Source of the DNA: Litchfieldella anticariensis FP35 = DSM 16096
Lineage (GTDB): Bacteria > Pseudomonadota > Gammaproteobacteria > Pseudomonadales > Halomonadaceae
Length of the DNA: 64,000 nt
Assembly: GCF_000409775.1 (NCBI RefSeq)
Contig: NZ_KE332388.1
Location: 926,777 to 990,776, forward strand
Reading direction: 5' to 3'
Of this stretch, positions 1-8,707 are shown in pieces. The position numbers and the translations under genes were made by a program. The stretch's first letter is position 1, and each line of letters starts with the position of its first letter. The notes beneath the pieces are model-generated. The model did no database searches and was not told the DNA's origin. It worked only from the letters and a program-made list of their open reading frames with translations.

Positions 1-1687
1 GGCGCAAGCGTGCGTCGCCAGCCACATCGCTGTCACCGAAGCCACCCTGCATGCCATTCAGATGCAGCATGTCGTCACTGAATCGTAGGTGGCTGCGAAC
101 CTGATAGGGAGGTACCTCGGGCAAGTTGATGCCAGTCAGATCGGAGATATCCGACAGGGTGGGACCTTCGATCTGGAAATCGCCTTCCACCGAAGCGAGC
201 TCGAGTGGTTGAACGATGCTGCCGTCCAGTTGCAGCTGGGTGTCGCCGGTGCTCAGTTCACCGGATATCGGATAGGGCTCGTCACTGGTCAGATCGAGCA
301 GAGGGCCCACCACCAAATCGAACGAAAATGGCGTTTCCTGATAAGTGCCATCGCCGACCATATGGACCCCAGGTTTGTCCACACCTTGGATCTCACGGGA
401 ATTGGCACGCAAGGAAAGCGCCACCCCCCACCGCGGCCCCTGATAGTCGAACGCGGTGTCGTCGAACACCAGCCCACCATCGACCACCTGCGTGTTGAGC
501 CGACCATTGAGCATGCCCAACTCCCCGAGGCCCAACGGCGCAAGTGCCGCAGTCAGATCGACCCGGTCGAACTGTGCCTCCACGTCGGCGACCAATCGCT
601 GCTCCTGCACCTCGATCCAGCCCTGGACGGTCAACCCACCTTGCTGTCCATCGGCACGTTCCTGAAGGGCATGCAGACGCTCCACGCTGACGCGACCATT
701 CTCGAGCTGTCCCTTGACGGCTAGATCGTGCAGGGTCTGATCGGCATAGCTCAGGCGGGCAATGGAAAGGTCCACTTGCCCCTCGAACGCTTTCAGCCCC
801 TCGAGAGTCTCAGCCCAGCGCTGGTCCCAGGCCGCCCTGAGAGTCGAGGCGTTCTCCGCTTCGTCACCGCTCCCGCTTCGTATGGTGGCTTCGTCCTTCG
901 TTCGATCGCCCTCGGTCTCGTCCAGCACTCCCCAGCGGTTCAGGTCCAGTGCATCGGCTTCCAGTCGCGCTTCGATGTAAGGCACATCTCGGCCGAGATC
1001 CGCCGCCAGCGAACCGTTCAGACGGCTACCACCGATCTCTCCTTCCAGCTCTTCGAGAGCGACATGATTCTCTGCTCGCTGATAGTGCGCCAATGCTTGG
1101 AATGCCAGGGGATCATCTTGCAAGCGCCCCTCGCCGCGCACGTCAAGACGTAGCTCATCGCTCGTGTCGCCCGGGGTTTCGAAAGCGACGTCGATCTCGA
1201 TATCCTGCGCGGCGTCGTGGTAGGTCAACTGGCCCTGCTCGACGGCAAACGCCTTGGGCCAGACGGGCTGTCCACCCTTACCCGGTTCAGGTGTCTTTGT
1301 ACGACTCTGGCGAGGCCAGTTGAAGGTGCCGTCCTCTCGTCGTGCCAGATGAAGCACTAGCCGCTCGACGCGCACGAGCTCCAACTCCACCTCGCCCCTG
1401 ATCAATCGCCCAACGTCCAAGTCAATGGCCAACGCATCCAGACGTGCCATATCCTCGTTGCGGGCCCATGACGCATTGGCGACACGCACGTCATTCAGCC
1501 GCACTGCCAGCGGCCAGCCCCAGCCGATCTCCAGATCGCCTATCCCGACCTCGCGACCACCCACTTGCTGACTGGCCTGTTCTTCCAGCCAGTCACGCAT
1601 CCAGGGAGATTCCAGGAGCAGAGCCGCCACCACCACCAACAGCAGCACGCCCCCAAGTGCCACGCCCACTAGCCTAACCACTTTCAT
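1..1687 (-). CDS. AsmA family protein (3' end outside window)
   Basis: Reading from the ATG at 1687, the minus strand stays open to the left edge (about 562 codons), so the C-terminus is missing. The start MKVVRLVGV leads into one hydrophobic signal-anchor segment (roughly residues 4-24). The pattern that follows, 'VGGREVGIGDLEIGWGWPL' and then long beta-rich repeats, is typical of AsmA/YhjG-type proteins. These are anchored in the inner membrane, span the periplasm, and are linked to outer-membrane assembly or lipid transport. The plus-strand open frames across this region are shadows of this gene. Family assignment is by sequence pattern; the exact AsmA paralogue is not resolved. Confidence 0.85.
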   Translation of the reverse strand, partial: MKVVRLVGVALGGVLLLVVVAALLLESPWMRDWLEEQASQQVGGREVGIGDLEIGWGWPLAVRLNDVRVANASWARNEDMARLDALAIDLDVGRLIRGEVELELVRVERLVLHLARREDGTFNWPRQSRTKTPEPGKGGQPVWPKAFAVEQGQLTYHDAAQDIEIDVAFETPGDTSDELRLDVRGEGRLQDDPLAFQALAHYQRAENHVALEELEGEIGGSRLNGSLAADLGRDVPYIEARLEADALDLNRWGVLDETEGDRTKDEATIRSGSGDEAENASTLRAAWDQRWAETLEGLKAFEGQVDLSIARLSYADQTLHDLAVKGQLENGRVSVERLHALQERADGQQGGLTVQGWIEVQEQRLVADVEAQFDRVDLTAALAPLGLGELGMLNGRLNTQVVDGGLVFDDTAFDYQGPRWGVALSLRANSREIQGVDKPGVHMVGDGTYQETPFSFDLVVGPLLDLTSDEPYPISGELSTGDTQLQLDGSIVQPLELASVEGDFQIEGPTLSDISDLTGINLPEVPPYQVRSHLRFSDDMLHLNGMQGGFGDSDVAGDARLR

Positions 1688-1765
1688 CCCATCCTATCCC
1701 CACGGGGGAACCAGTCCTTTAACCATGGACAGGGATACGGTGTCAGTCCAATGTCGCACACCGGC

Positions 1766-2398
1766 TTAATGCACCGCCAGAGGCGCCGGTTCGAACAGCA
1801 GCCTGATATAGTCGCGCAGCAGCATGATTTGCGTGGGAAGAATATCCGGATCGCCAGTGGCCCGCCCCAAAACCAGCCCACCTTCGATGACGGTGGACAC
1901 CATGTCGGCAAGGGCATCGAGATCGACCGGTTCCTGCATTGCGGTATGGTCGACGATTTCTTCCAGAAGCGTGCGAAAGCGGGTACGCCAATGGAAAACG
2001 ATATGCTGATTCAGCTCACGCACGCCGCGGTCGAACAGGCGTTCCTGATAGCAATAGGTCGCGACGAGGCATCCCGGATGCCCGCCCGGCAGGTCCGCCA
2101 TGGTTTCCGCCAGCAACTTCAGGCCAACCAGAAACCCGTTCAGGGGATCGGCGGCAAGCTCCCGGCCACGAGCGAAGACCTCGTCGAGCAGCACATCGTC
2201 GCGTTCCATGTATCGCTGCAGCAATGCACGCGCCAGCTCGTTCTTGTCGCGGAAATGGTAGAAGAAACCGCTTTTGGTAATTCCGGCTTCGGCGATGACC
2301 TCCTCGATCGAGGTGGCACCAAACCCCTTGGCCAGCACCGCTGCCTCCGTGATGGCCAGGATCCGCTCGCGGGTCGCTTCGCCCCTGCCCATTGCCAT
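1766..2398 (-). CDS. TetR/AcrR family transcriptional regulator
   Basis: About 210 aa. The N-terminal helix-turn-helix is clear ('RERILAITEAAVLAKGFGATSIEEVIAEAGITKSGFFYHFRDK' pattern, about residues 8-50, with the usual TetR FYHF element). It is followed by an all-helical ligand domain of TetR_C type with Cys residues near 'GCLVATYC'. The reading frame opens upstream at 2455, but the ATG at 2398 begins at the usual distance from the HTH, and the upstream extension would overlap the palindrome at 2424-2442. The gene diverges from the methyltransferase gene at 2636, so it probably regulates itself and that gene. The ligand is unknown. Confidence 0.9.
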   Translation of the reverse strand: MAMGRGEATRERILAITEAAVLAKGFGATSIEEVIAEAGITKSGFFYHFRDKNELARALLQRYMERDDVLLDEVFARGRELAADPLNGFLVGLKLLAETMADLPGGHPGCLVATYCYQERLFDRGVRELNQHIVFHWRTRFRTLLEEIVDHTAMQEPVDLDALADMVSTVIEGGLVLGRATGDPDILPTQIMLLRDYIRLLFEPAPLAVH

Positions 2399-2423
2399 GA
2401 CTACCCCCGTACCTACCGAGCCC

Positions 2424-2442
2424 ACTGTACCGAAGGTACAGT
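2424..2442. promoter_or_regulatory. Palindromic operator candidate for the TetR regulator
   Basis: A perfect inverted repeat ACTGTACC-GAA-GGTACAGT (8-3-8) lies 26 bp upstream of the TetR start codon, in the divergent intergenic region. Size and symmetry fit a TetR dimer site. A nearby direct repeat of GCCGGAACC (2445-2453, 2461-2469) is of unknown meaning. Confidence 0.6.
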
Positions 2443-2635
2443 TCGCCGGAACCAAGTCTTGCCGGAACCTTCGTGTCGGTGAGAAACCTCTTCGTATGTG
2501 CTTGATTGTAGTTGAAGCAAACCCTCTCGCGAGAACCAGACCACGAGTTCACTAGCCGGCAATCGGGCAGACGGCCATGCTTATTCCCAGTCCCGGTGCA
2601 AGCCCACCGGTGGATAGAAAAAAGGGGGAACCACC

Positions 2636-3742
2636 ATGTCTGCAGTAACCGATGCGGCCCATAGCGTGACCGCCTTCGACGACAAGCGAGCCGAAGCTTT
2701 TGCCGAGCGACTCGTCGACATCCTTAACTCAGGGGCACTCACCCTGATGACCTCGATCGGCCATCGTACCGGCCTGTTCGACTCACTGGCCGCGATGGGC
2801 CCGGCCACGAGCCAGGAAATTGCGGATAGCGCGGGCCTTAACGAACGCTATGTGCGCGAATGGCTAGGCGCGATGACAGTGGGAAACATCGTCGAGCATG
2901 ACTCTGCGACCGGCACCTATTACTTGCCACCGGAGCATGCAGCCTGCCTTAGCCGTAGCTCGCCAACGGACAACGTGGCGGTGTTCGCGCAGTACATTCC
3001 GTTGCTGGGAGCGGTAGAGGACGACATCGTGCACTGTTTCCGGCACGGTGGCGGAGTGCCTTACGAGCGCTTCGGTCGCTTCCACGAGATCATGGCCGAG
3101 GACAGTGGCCAGTCGGTGATACCGGCACTGGAAGAACATATCCTGCCGCTGGTGCCAGGACTCAAGCAACGCCTCGAGCAGGGCATCCGCGTACTGGACG
3201 CCGGCTGCGGACGGGGAAAGGCCATCAACAAGTTGGCAGCGCTATATCCCAACAGCCACTTCACCGGTTACGACATTTCCGAAGAGGCGATTGCCCTCGC
3301 CCGCAAGGAGGCCCACGAGCTCGGCAACACCAACGTGGCCTTCGAGATCCGTGATCTCACCGACTTCGACAGTAACGCGGAGCCAGCGGCGTTCGACTTC
3401 ATCACCACCTTCGACGCCGTTCACGACCAAGCCGCCCCCGCCGCCCTGCTGCGCGGCATTCGCCGCGCCCTGGCCGACGACGGCATCTACCTGGCCCAGG
3501 ACATCAAGGGCTCGAGTCACCATCACGAGGACTGTGACCACCCGATCGGCCCTCTGCTCTACACCCTCTCGTGCATGCACTGCATGACGGTGTCGCTGGC
3601 GAGTGGCGGCGAAGGGCTCGGCGCGATGTGGGGAAGGGAGAAAGCCCTGGAATACTTCCAGACAGCAGGGTTCGGCGATATCGAGGTTCACGAACTCGAC
3701 CACGACTTCCAGAACTATTGGTATGTGTGCCGACCCCGGTGA
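2636..3742 (+). CDS. Winged-helix plus SAM-dependent methyltransferase
   Basis: 368 aa, ATG preceded by an AAGGGGG ribosome site. The N-terminal 100 residues resemble the winged-helix dimerisation domain of O-methyltransferase-like proteins (ending in 'LNERYVREWLGAMTVGNIV'). The C-terminal half is a class I methyltransferase with motif I 'VLDAGCGRGKAINKLA' near residue 185 and an acidic post-I loop 'GYDIS'. This is the architecture of the Rv2258c-like family, whose substrates are mostly unknown. It is transcribed away from a TetR gene, and a strong terminator follows. Likely a small-molecule methyltransferase under TetR control; the substrate cannot be told from sequence. Confidence 0.85.
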   Translation: MSAVTDAAHSVTAFDDKRAEAFAERLVDILNSGALTLMTSIGHRTGLFDSLAAMGPATSQEIADSAGLNERYVREWLGAMTVGNIVEHDSATGTYYLPPEHAACLSRSSPTDNVAVFAQYIPLLGAVEDDIVHCFRHGGGVPYERFGRFHEIMAEDSGQSVIPALEEHILPLVPGLKQRLEQGIRVLDAGCGRGKAINKLAALYPNSHFTGYDISEEAIALARKEAHELGNTNVAFEIRDLTDFDSNAEPAAFDFITTFDAVHDQAAPAALLRGIRRALADDGIYLAQDIKGSSHHHEDCDHPIGPLLYTLSCMHCMTVSLASGGEGLGAMWGREKALEYFQTAGFGDIEVHELDHDFQNYWYVCRPR

Positions 3743-3767
3743 CCTTTAGCGTTAGACCACCATCACG

Positions 3768-3800
3768 AACAAAGCCTGCCGATCCGGCAGGCTTTGTTTT
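3768..3800 (+). terminator. Rho-independent terminator of the methyltransferase gene
   Basis: A 13-bp perfect stem (AACAAAGCCTGCC / GGCAGGCTTTGTT) with a 5-nt loop runs into TTTT, 26 bp after the stop codon at 3742. Confidence 0.9.
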
Positions 3801-3882
3801 GGGTGCATCGGAATATGGAGGAAAGGATAGGGTCTGCCAACAAACAAGCGCACCGCCTAGCGCTTGCGAGAACAAGTATCAT

Positions 3883-3901
3883 TTTATCGATATTCGATAA
3901 A
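3883..3901. promoter_or_regulatory. Palindrome upstream of the ABC importer operon
   Basis: Perfect inverted repeat TTTATCGA-TAT-TCGATAAA, about 100 bp upstream of the substrate-binding protein start. It is a good operator candidate for the importer/oxidase operon; the IclR regulator encoded at the operon's far end is the obvious partner, by position only. Confidence 0.5.
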
Positions 3902-4000
3902 TTTTAATGCTTGACGATAAAACTGCCCTTACCTAGTCTCAATGTTGGCAGCCTCGCTGTGTATGGCCCCAACAATCCCAACAACTATCAGGTGACATCC

Positions 4001-4810
4001 ATGATGCTTCCGACTTTTTTTCGCCGAACCACGAAACATCGCACCCTGCCGATATTCAAGCATGGCCTCGCCGCCGGGCTACTAGGTTTGGTGCTGGCAT
4101 TGACCGGCACCTCAACGGCCATGGCCGCGGAAACGCTCAAGGCAGGAGGAACGCCCAGCGGCATTCCCTTCACTTTCCTGGATATCCAGAACAACGAAAT
4201 CACTGGCGCGATGGTCGACCTGATCCATGCCCTTGGCGATGACATGGGCTACGACGTCCAGGTGCAGGAATCACAGTTCAACGCCCTGATCCCCTCTCTC
4301 ACCTCCGGTAAGATCGACATCATATCCGCAGCCATGTTGAAGACCCCCGAACGCGCCGAAGTGGTGTCATTCAGCGACAATGTCTTCCCGTATGGGGAAG
4401 GCGTGGTCATTCGGGACGACTACGAGGGGAACATCAACACCCTCGAGGACTTGTCAGGTGAAGTGATTGGCGCCCAGGTCGGCACCACCTATGTCGAGCA
4501 GCTCAATGCCAAGGGTATCTTTCCGGAAGTCCGCAACTACGACACCCTGGCTGACATGATGCGCGATATCTCGCTAGGCCGGATCATTGCCGGCGTGGGC
4601 GATGCCCCCATCATCAACTATCAACTCAGCCAGGGGAAATTCCCCGACCTCAAACTCGCCGAGAACTACCAGCAGGAAATGGTCGGTCATATCGGTCTTG
4701 CCGTCGCGCAGGACAACACCGAACTGCTAGAGCGGGTCAACACCTCATTGGCCAAGCTCAAGGGCGACGGCACGGTGGACGCCATCTTCTCGAAGTGGGG
4801 TCTGCAGTAA
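4001..4810 (+). CDS. ABC transporter periplasmic substrate-binding protein (SBP_bac_3)
   Basis: 269 aa from the ATG at 4001, which has an AGGTGA ribosome site just upstream; the frame opens earlier at a TTG (3911) but that stretch looks non-coding. A basic N-terminus and hydrophobic core end near residue 42 in a Sec cleavage site of AMA-AET type. The mature part has the family-3 solute-binding pattern (PFTF.D, 'NALIPSLTSGKIDIISAAM', 'GAQVGTTYVEQL', 'FSKWGL' end). It delivers a polar amino acid or amine to the permease/ATPase encoded downstream. The neighbouring FAD amine oxidase suggests an amine or amino-acid ligand that is oxidised after uptake. Confidence 0.9.
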   Translation: MMLPTFFRRTTKHRTLPIFKHGLAAGLLGLVLALTGTSTAMAAETLKAGGTPSGIPFTFLDIQNNEITGAMVDLIHALGDDMGYDVQVQESQFNALIPSLTSGKIDIISAAMLKTPERAEVVSFSDNVFPYGEGVVIRDDYEGNINTLEDLSGEVIGAQVGTTYVEQLNAKGIFPEVRNYDTLADMMRDISLGRIIAGVGDAPIINYQLSQGKFPDLKLAENYQQEMVGHIGLAVAQDNTELLERVNTSLAKLKGDGTVDAIFSKWGLQ

Positions 4811-4820
4811 TACCGCACCA

Positions 4821-4845
4821 GGCACCGGCCTATCGTGCCGGTGCC
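4821..4845 (+). promoter_or_regulatory. Intercistronic hairpin after the binding-protein gene
   Basis: A 9-bp perfect stem GGCACCGGC / GCCGGTGCC with a 7-nt loop sits 10 bp after the stop codon and lacks a U-tract. In importer operons such hairpins commonly stabilise the upstream message or attenuate transcription so that the binding protein is made in excess; that role is inferred here. Confidence 0.6.
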
Positions 4846-4955
4846 ATCGTCACGGACATCACCAAAGTAATCGTCTGGCTGAGGCATCTCCCCAGAGACA
4901 TGCCGGGGATTCGTGCACGTTGTGTCGCGCCCCCTGACAATAACAAGGACCCCCT

Positions 4956-5621
4956 ATGGATTTCGCAGACATTTCGGCGTTCTTCCCGATTCTGCTCAAG
5001 GGAGCCGTGATCACCGTTCAGATCACCATCGGCTCCCTGCTGCTCAGCACGGTGCTGGGGCTCATCCTGGCACTGATGAAGCTATCACCGGTCAAGGCAT
5101 TTGCGGTGACCGCCGGCACCATCGTGAACGTCATTCGCGGCCTGCCGATCATCGTGCAACTGTTCTACATCTACTTCGTGATTCCCGAGCTTGGCATTCA
5201 ACTGAGCGCCTTCCAAGCCGGTGTTATCGGCCTGGGTATCGCCTATAGCGCCTATCAGGCGGAGAATTTCCGCGCCGGCATCGAAGCCATCGACGCCGGG
5301 CAGATCGAGGCCGCAAAATCCATCGGCATGAAGAGCCGGCTGATCATGCGTCGCGTCGTGTTGCCCCAAGCCTTCCGCATCACCTTGCCACCCTATGGCA
5401 ACACCTCGGTGATGATCCTCAAGGACTCATCACTGGCCTCGACCATCACCGTGGCGGAGATGACCCGCGCCGGCCAACTGATCGCGGCGTCCACCTTCCA
5501 GAACACCACGGTCTACACCATGCTGGCGCTGATGTACCTGGCCCTGAGCCTGCCGCTGATCTTCGGCGTAAACCGTCTTGAGCGCTATTTCGGTAAAGGG
5601 GTCAAGGGAGCCGGTAAATGA
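4956..5621 (+). CDS. Amino-acid ABC transporter permease (HisM/GlnP family)
   Basis: 221 aa inner-membrane protein with about five transmembrane segments. The cytoplasmic EAA loop is clear ('[25 protein letters not shown]', about residues 112-137), the contact point for the ATPase. The N-terminal '[23 protein letters not shown]' matches the His/Glu/Gln/Arg/opine permease subfamily (TIGR01726-like). Its stop codon overlaps the ATPase start (ATGA), so the two are translationally coupled. There is a single permease gene, so a homodimeric channel is likely. Confidence 0.92.
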   Translation: MDFADISAFFPILLKGAVITVQITIGSLLLSTVLGLILALMKLSPVKAFAVTAGTIVNVIRGLPIIVQLFYIYFVIPELGIQLSAFQAGVIGLGIAYSAYQAENFRAGIEAIDAGQIEAAKSIGMKSRLIMRRVVLPQAFRITLPPYGNTSVMILKDSSLASTITVAEMTRAGQLIAASTFQNTTVYTMLALMYLALSLPLIFGVNRLERYFGKGVKGAGK

Positions 5622-6346
5622 TCACCATCGACAATATCCATAAGAGCTTCGGCGAGGTGGAAGTCCTCAAGGGCGTCAGCCTGGAGGTCAAGGCTGGCGA
5701 AGTCGTGTGCCTGATCGGCCCGTCGGGCTCGGGGAAATCCACGGTCCTGCGCTGCATCAACGGCCTGGAGAGCTACGACCAGGGCGAGATTTCGATAAAC
5801 AGCCGGCGGGTAGATACCCACAGCAAGGATATTAACGATCTCCGTACCCGTGTGGGCATGGTCTTCCAGCGCTTCAACCTTTTCCCGCACCGCTCCGTGG
5901 TCGAGAACGTCATGGAAGGCCCGGTGTTCGTCAAACACGAACCCCGCGCCCAGGCACGTCAGCGAGCCATTGAACTGCTGGAAAAAGTTGGGCTCGGCGA
6001 CAAGGTCGAGGCCTATCCCTCCCAGCTCTCCGGTGGCCAGCAGCAGCGCGTGGCGATCGCCCGAGCCCTGGCCATGCGCCCCGACGCCATCCTGTTCGAT
6101 GAACCGACGTCGGCGCTAGACCCCGAGTTGGTCGGCGATGTCCTTACGGTGATGCGCGATCTCGCCGCCGAGGGCATGACCATGGTGGTGGTGACCCACG
6201 AGATGAGTTTCGCCAAGGAGGTCGCCGATCGCGTCTGCTTCTTATACGGCGGCAAGATCGTCGAGCAGGGCAATGCCCAGTCACTGCTCAGCGCTCCCCA
6301 GCACGAACGCACCCAGGATTTCCTGCGGCGCGTCTTGAATCATTGA
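5618..6346 (+). CDS. Amino-acid ABC transporter ATP-binding protein (GlnQ-like)
   Basis: 242 aa. Walker [10 protein letters not shown] at residues 34-42, Q-loop '[10 protein letters not shown]', signature LSGGQQQR, Walker B '[13 protein letters not shown]' and the H-loop 'VVTHEM' are all intact. Length and motifs fit the polar-amino-acid ATPase subfamily. The start overlaps the permease stop by 4 bp. It energises uptake of the ligand bound by the protein encoded at 4001. Confidence 0.93.
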   Translation: MITIDNIHKSFGEVEVLKGVSLEVKAGEVVCLIGPSGSGKSTVLRCINGLESYDQGEISINSRRVDTHSKDINDLRTRVGMVFQRFNLFPHRSVVENVMEGPVFVKHEPRAQARQRAIELLEKVGLGDKVEAYPSQLSGGQQQRVAIARALAMRPDAILFDEPTSALDPELVGDVLTVMRDLAAEGMTMVVVTHEMSFAKEVADRVCFLYGGKIVEQGNAQSLLSAPQHERTQDFLRRVLNH

Positions 6347-6364
6347 TCGCAAGGAGCGGTGACC

Positions 6365-7657
6365 ATGAACGACGTGACATCCCTGCCCCCCTCGCTGTGG
6401 GCAGACACCGCCCCACCATCCCGGTCACACCCAGCCCTGCAAGAGAGCGTTAGCACCGGGGTCGTTGTGATTGGTGGCGGTTTCACCGGCCTGGCAGCCA
6501 CGCTGTCACTGGCCGAACGAGGTATCTCGACCGTGCTGGTCGAGGCGCACGAGATCGGTTGGGGGGCCTCGGGGCGCAACGGCGGCCAGGTCATTCCCGG
6601 CCTCAAGTACGATCCAGATGAATTGCTCTCTCGCTACGGCAAGGAACACGGCCAGCGCATGATCGACATCAGCGGACGCAATGCCGATGTGGTCTTCGAG
6701 CTGATACGCCGGCACAACATCGACTGTGACGCTCACCAGAAAGGCTGGATACAGCCGGCCTTCAATGCAGCGAGTCTCAGGGTGGTCGAAGCACGGGCGA
6801 AACAGTGGGAAGACCAGGGAGTGCCAGTGCGCTGGCTGGACCGTGCAGAGTGCACGAAGCGGCTGGGCAGCGAAGCATACGTAGGCGGCTGGCTAGACCC
6901 GCGAGCAGGAGGTCTCAATCCGCTGGCCTATGTACGTGGGCTGGCCAATGCAGCCGAGGCTGCCGGCGCCACGCTTCATGAACGCTCATCGGTCACGGCA
7001 ATCCGTCAGAGTGCAGGAAAATGGCAGGTAGAGGTGGCAACCGGGGGCCGGCTCGTGTGCGATCAGGTGCTACTGTGCACCAACGGCTACACGACCGATT
7101 TACAGGAAGGGCTGGAAAGAAGCGTTATCGCAGCCAACAGCTATCAGATCGCTACCCGACCGCTCACCGAAGAGGAGGGAAAGGATATCCTGCCCGGCGG
7201 CGAAGTGGCATCGGACGCACGCAAGCTGCTGCTTTATTTTCGACGGGATGCATCGGGACGGTTCCTGATAGGGGGACGAGGGCCTTTTCACGACCCGCGG
7301 GGCGACCAGGATTTCAGCCACCTGCGGCGCGCAATGACCAAGCTCTATCCAGCACTAATGGGAGTGGAGGTGACGCATCAGTGGGCGGGACGAGTCGCCT
7401 TGACCCGCGATATGCTGCCTCATGTGCATCAACCGGCGGAGGGACTGACGGTGGCATTGGGCTATAACGGACGGGGAGTGGGCATGGGCACGCATCTGGG
7501 GAAACTGATCGGTGAGTCGCTGGGGCAAAACCGCCTGGAAGAAACCCTACCCTTCCCGATCACGCCTATTCGCCCAATACCCTTCCATGGTCTTCAGCGA
7601 CTCTATGTCGGCACAGCGGTCAACTACTTCCGGTTCAAGGACTGGCTGGATCGTTGA
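6365..7657 (+). CDS. FAD-dependent amine/amino-acid oxidoreductase (DAO family)
   Basis: 430 aa. The ATG at 6365 is 8 nt after an AAGGAG site; a GTG at 6359 is too close to it. The N-terminal dinucleotide-binding motif 'VVIGGGFTGLAATL' lies near residues 34-47, followed by 'GWGASGRNGGQ', which is characteristic of the PuuB/OrdL (gamma-glutamylputrescine oxidase-like) branch of the DAO superfamily. The C-terminal 'GYNGRGVGMGTHLGK' completes the FAD site. It is the last gene of the importer operon, so it probably oxidises the imported amine or amino acid, or a derivative such as a gamma-glutamyl adduct; no gamma-glutamyl ligase is present here. Confidence 0.85.
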   Translation: MNDVTSLPPSLWADTAPPSRSHPALQESVSTGVVVIGGGFTGLAATLSLAERGISTVLVEAHEIGWGASGRNGGQVIPGLKYDPDELLSRYGKEHGQRMIDISGRNADVVFELIRRHNIDCDAHQKGWIQPAFNAASLRVVEARAKQWEDQGVPVRWLDRAECTKRLGSEAYVGGWLDPRAGGLNPLAYVRGLANAAEAAGATLHERSSVTAIRQSAGKWQVEVATGGRLVCDQVLLCTNGYTTDLQEGLERSVIAANSYQIATRPLTEEEGKDILPGGEVASDARKLLLYFRRDASGRFLIGGRGPFHDPRGDQDFSHLRRAMTKLYPALMGVEVTHQWAGRVALTRDMLPHVHQPAEGLTVALGYNGRGVGMGTHLGKLIGESLGQNRLEETLPFPITPIRPIPFHGLQRLYVGTAVNYFRFKDWLDR

Positions 7658-7680
7658 GAAAAAACCTTGCCACCCACATG

Positions 7681-7847
7681 CTAGTGTCCTGGATTTGAAG
7701 TTCGTTGAAGAAATGGCGAGTGACTGGCTTCGTCAGACAAGGCGCCGCGACGAGGCATAGCAGCGCTATGGCGAGGAGTGGCAACGCCGTATGACGGAGT
7801 CAGGTGCCGACAGAATTCAACAGCTAACTTCTGATTCAGGACACTAG
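7681..7847. mobile_element. MITE-like 167-bp non-autonomous element
   Basis: The intergenic segment has terminal inverted repeats: CTAGTGTCCTG at the left end and CAGGACACTAG at the right, and the similarity continues imperfectly for about 25 bp (both ends go on to a GAAGTT box). It has no coding capacity. The interior carries further short inverted segments. The palindromic CTAG at each tip may be a target duplication or the tip itself. It separates the oxidase gene from the IclR gene. The parent transposase is not in this window. Confidence 0.7.
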
Positions 7848-7886
7848 GGTGACCGGAAAAAGAATGTGCTCCATGGGAGAAGATGA

Positions 7887-8684
7887 GTGTCGAAGCAGCC
7901 AAGTGATCGGGACACGCGTTCCGCGCTGTTCAACCAATCGATTGAAAAGTCATTCGCGATCCTGCGGCTGTTCGGAGCGCAGCACAGTCAGCTGAGCTTG
8001 TCGGAAATCTGCCGGCTTTCCGGGATGAGCATGGGCTCCGTTCAGCGGATCACCCATACCCTGGAGCAGTTGGGCTATCTGGTGAAGGACACCGCCACAC
8101 GCAAATACCGCATCGGCATCGAGATCATGACGTTAGCCTGCCAGTATCTGGAAGCCGACCTGCTGGTGGACTGCGCCAACCCCTATCTTTCCGACCTCAG
8201 TAACCACTGCCTGGAAACGGTATCACTCACTGAGCCTAGCGGATTGGACATGGTGTATGTGGCGCGCTTTACCAGTCGACGCTATATCCCCATCCATATG
8301 CCTATCGGCAGCCGCGTACCCATGTACTGCACCGCCTCGGGGCGGGCCTTTCTTTCAGCCATGGATGAGACGAAAATCCGCCGCTACCTCGATGCCTCGG
8401 AGCGCATTGCCTACACTCCCGCCACCCTCACTGATGTCGACGAGTTACTGGCGCTAATCCAGAAGTGCAAGCGCCAGGGCGTGGCGTGGAACAATGCCGA
8501 GTATTATCTGGGTGATCTGAACATTGCCGCGCCGGTACTGAACGCTGCTGGCGAGCCGGTGGCTGCGGTGCATATCACTACGCCCAGCAGCCGCTGGACC
8601 CTGGAAGCCGCGCTCGAACAGCTATCCCCACCTTTGATCGAGTGTGCTCACGCCATCACCAAGGCAGCAAGGACTCGCAATTAA
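7887..8684 (+). CDS. IclR family transcriptional regulator
   Basis: 265 aa from a GTG with a GGGAGA ribosome site. It has an N-terminal winged HTH ('KSFAILRLFGAQHSQLSLSEICRLSGMSMGSVQRITHTLEQLGYL', about residues 16-62) and a C-terminal IclR effector domain with the typical 'GSRVPMYCTASGRAFL' and 'NAAGEPVAAVHI' patterns. It lies directly downstream of the importer/oxidase operon on the same strand, so it probably responds to the imported substrate and controls that operon, perhaps at the palindrome at 3883-3901. Confidence 0.92.
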   Translation: MSKQPSDRDTRSALFNQSIEKSFAILRLFGAQHSQLSLSEICRLSGMSMGSVQRITHTLEQLGYLVKDTATRKYRIGIEIMTLACQYLEADLLVDCANPYLSDLSNHCLETVSLTEPSGLDMVYVARFTSRRYIPIHMPIGSRVPMYCTASGRAFLSAMDETKIRRYLDASERIAYTPATLTDVDELLALIQKCKRQGVAWNNAEYYLGDLNIAAPVLNAAGEPVAAVHITTPSSRWTLEAALEQLSPPLIECAHAITKAARTRN

Positions 8685-8707
8685 CTGCCGCTGCATGGCA
8701 CAAATGG

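Noticed and set aside
89-1677. Several long plus-strand open frames in the first 1.7 kb
   Set aside because: They are antisense shadows of the AsmA-type gene, which is open on the minus strand through the whole region and carries recognisable family sequence.
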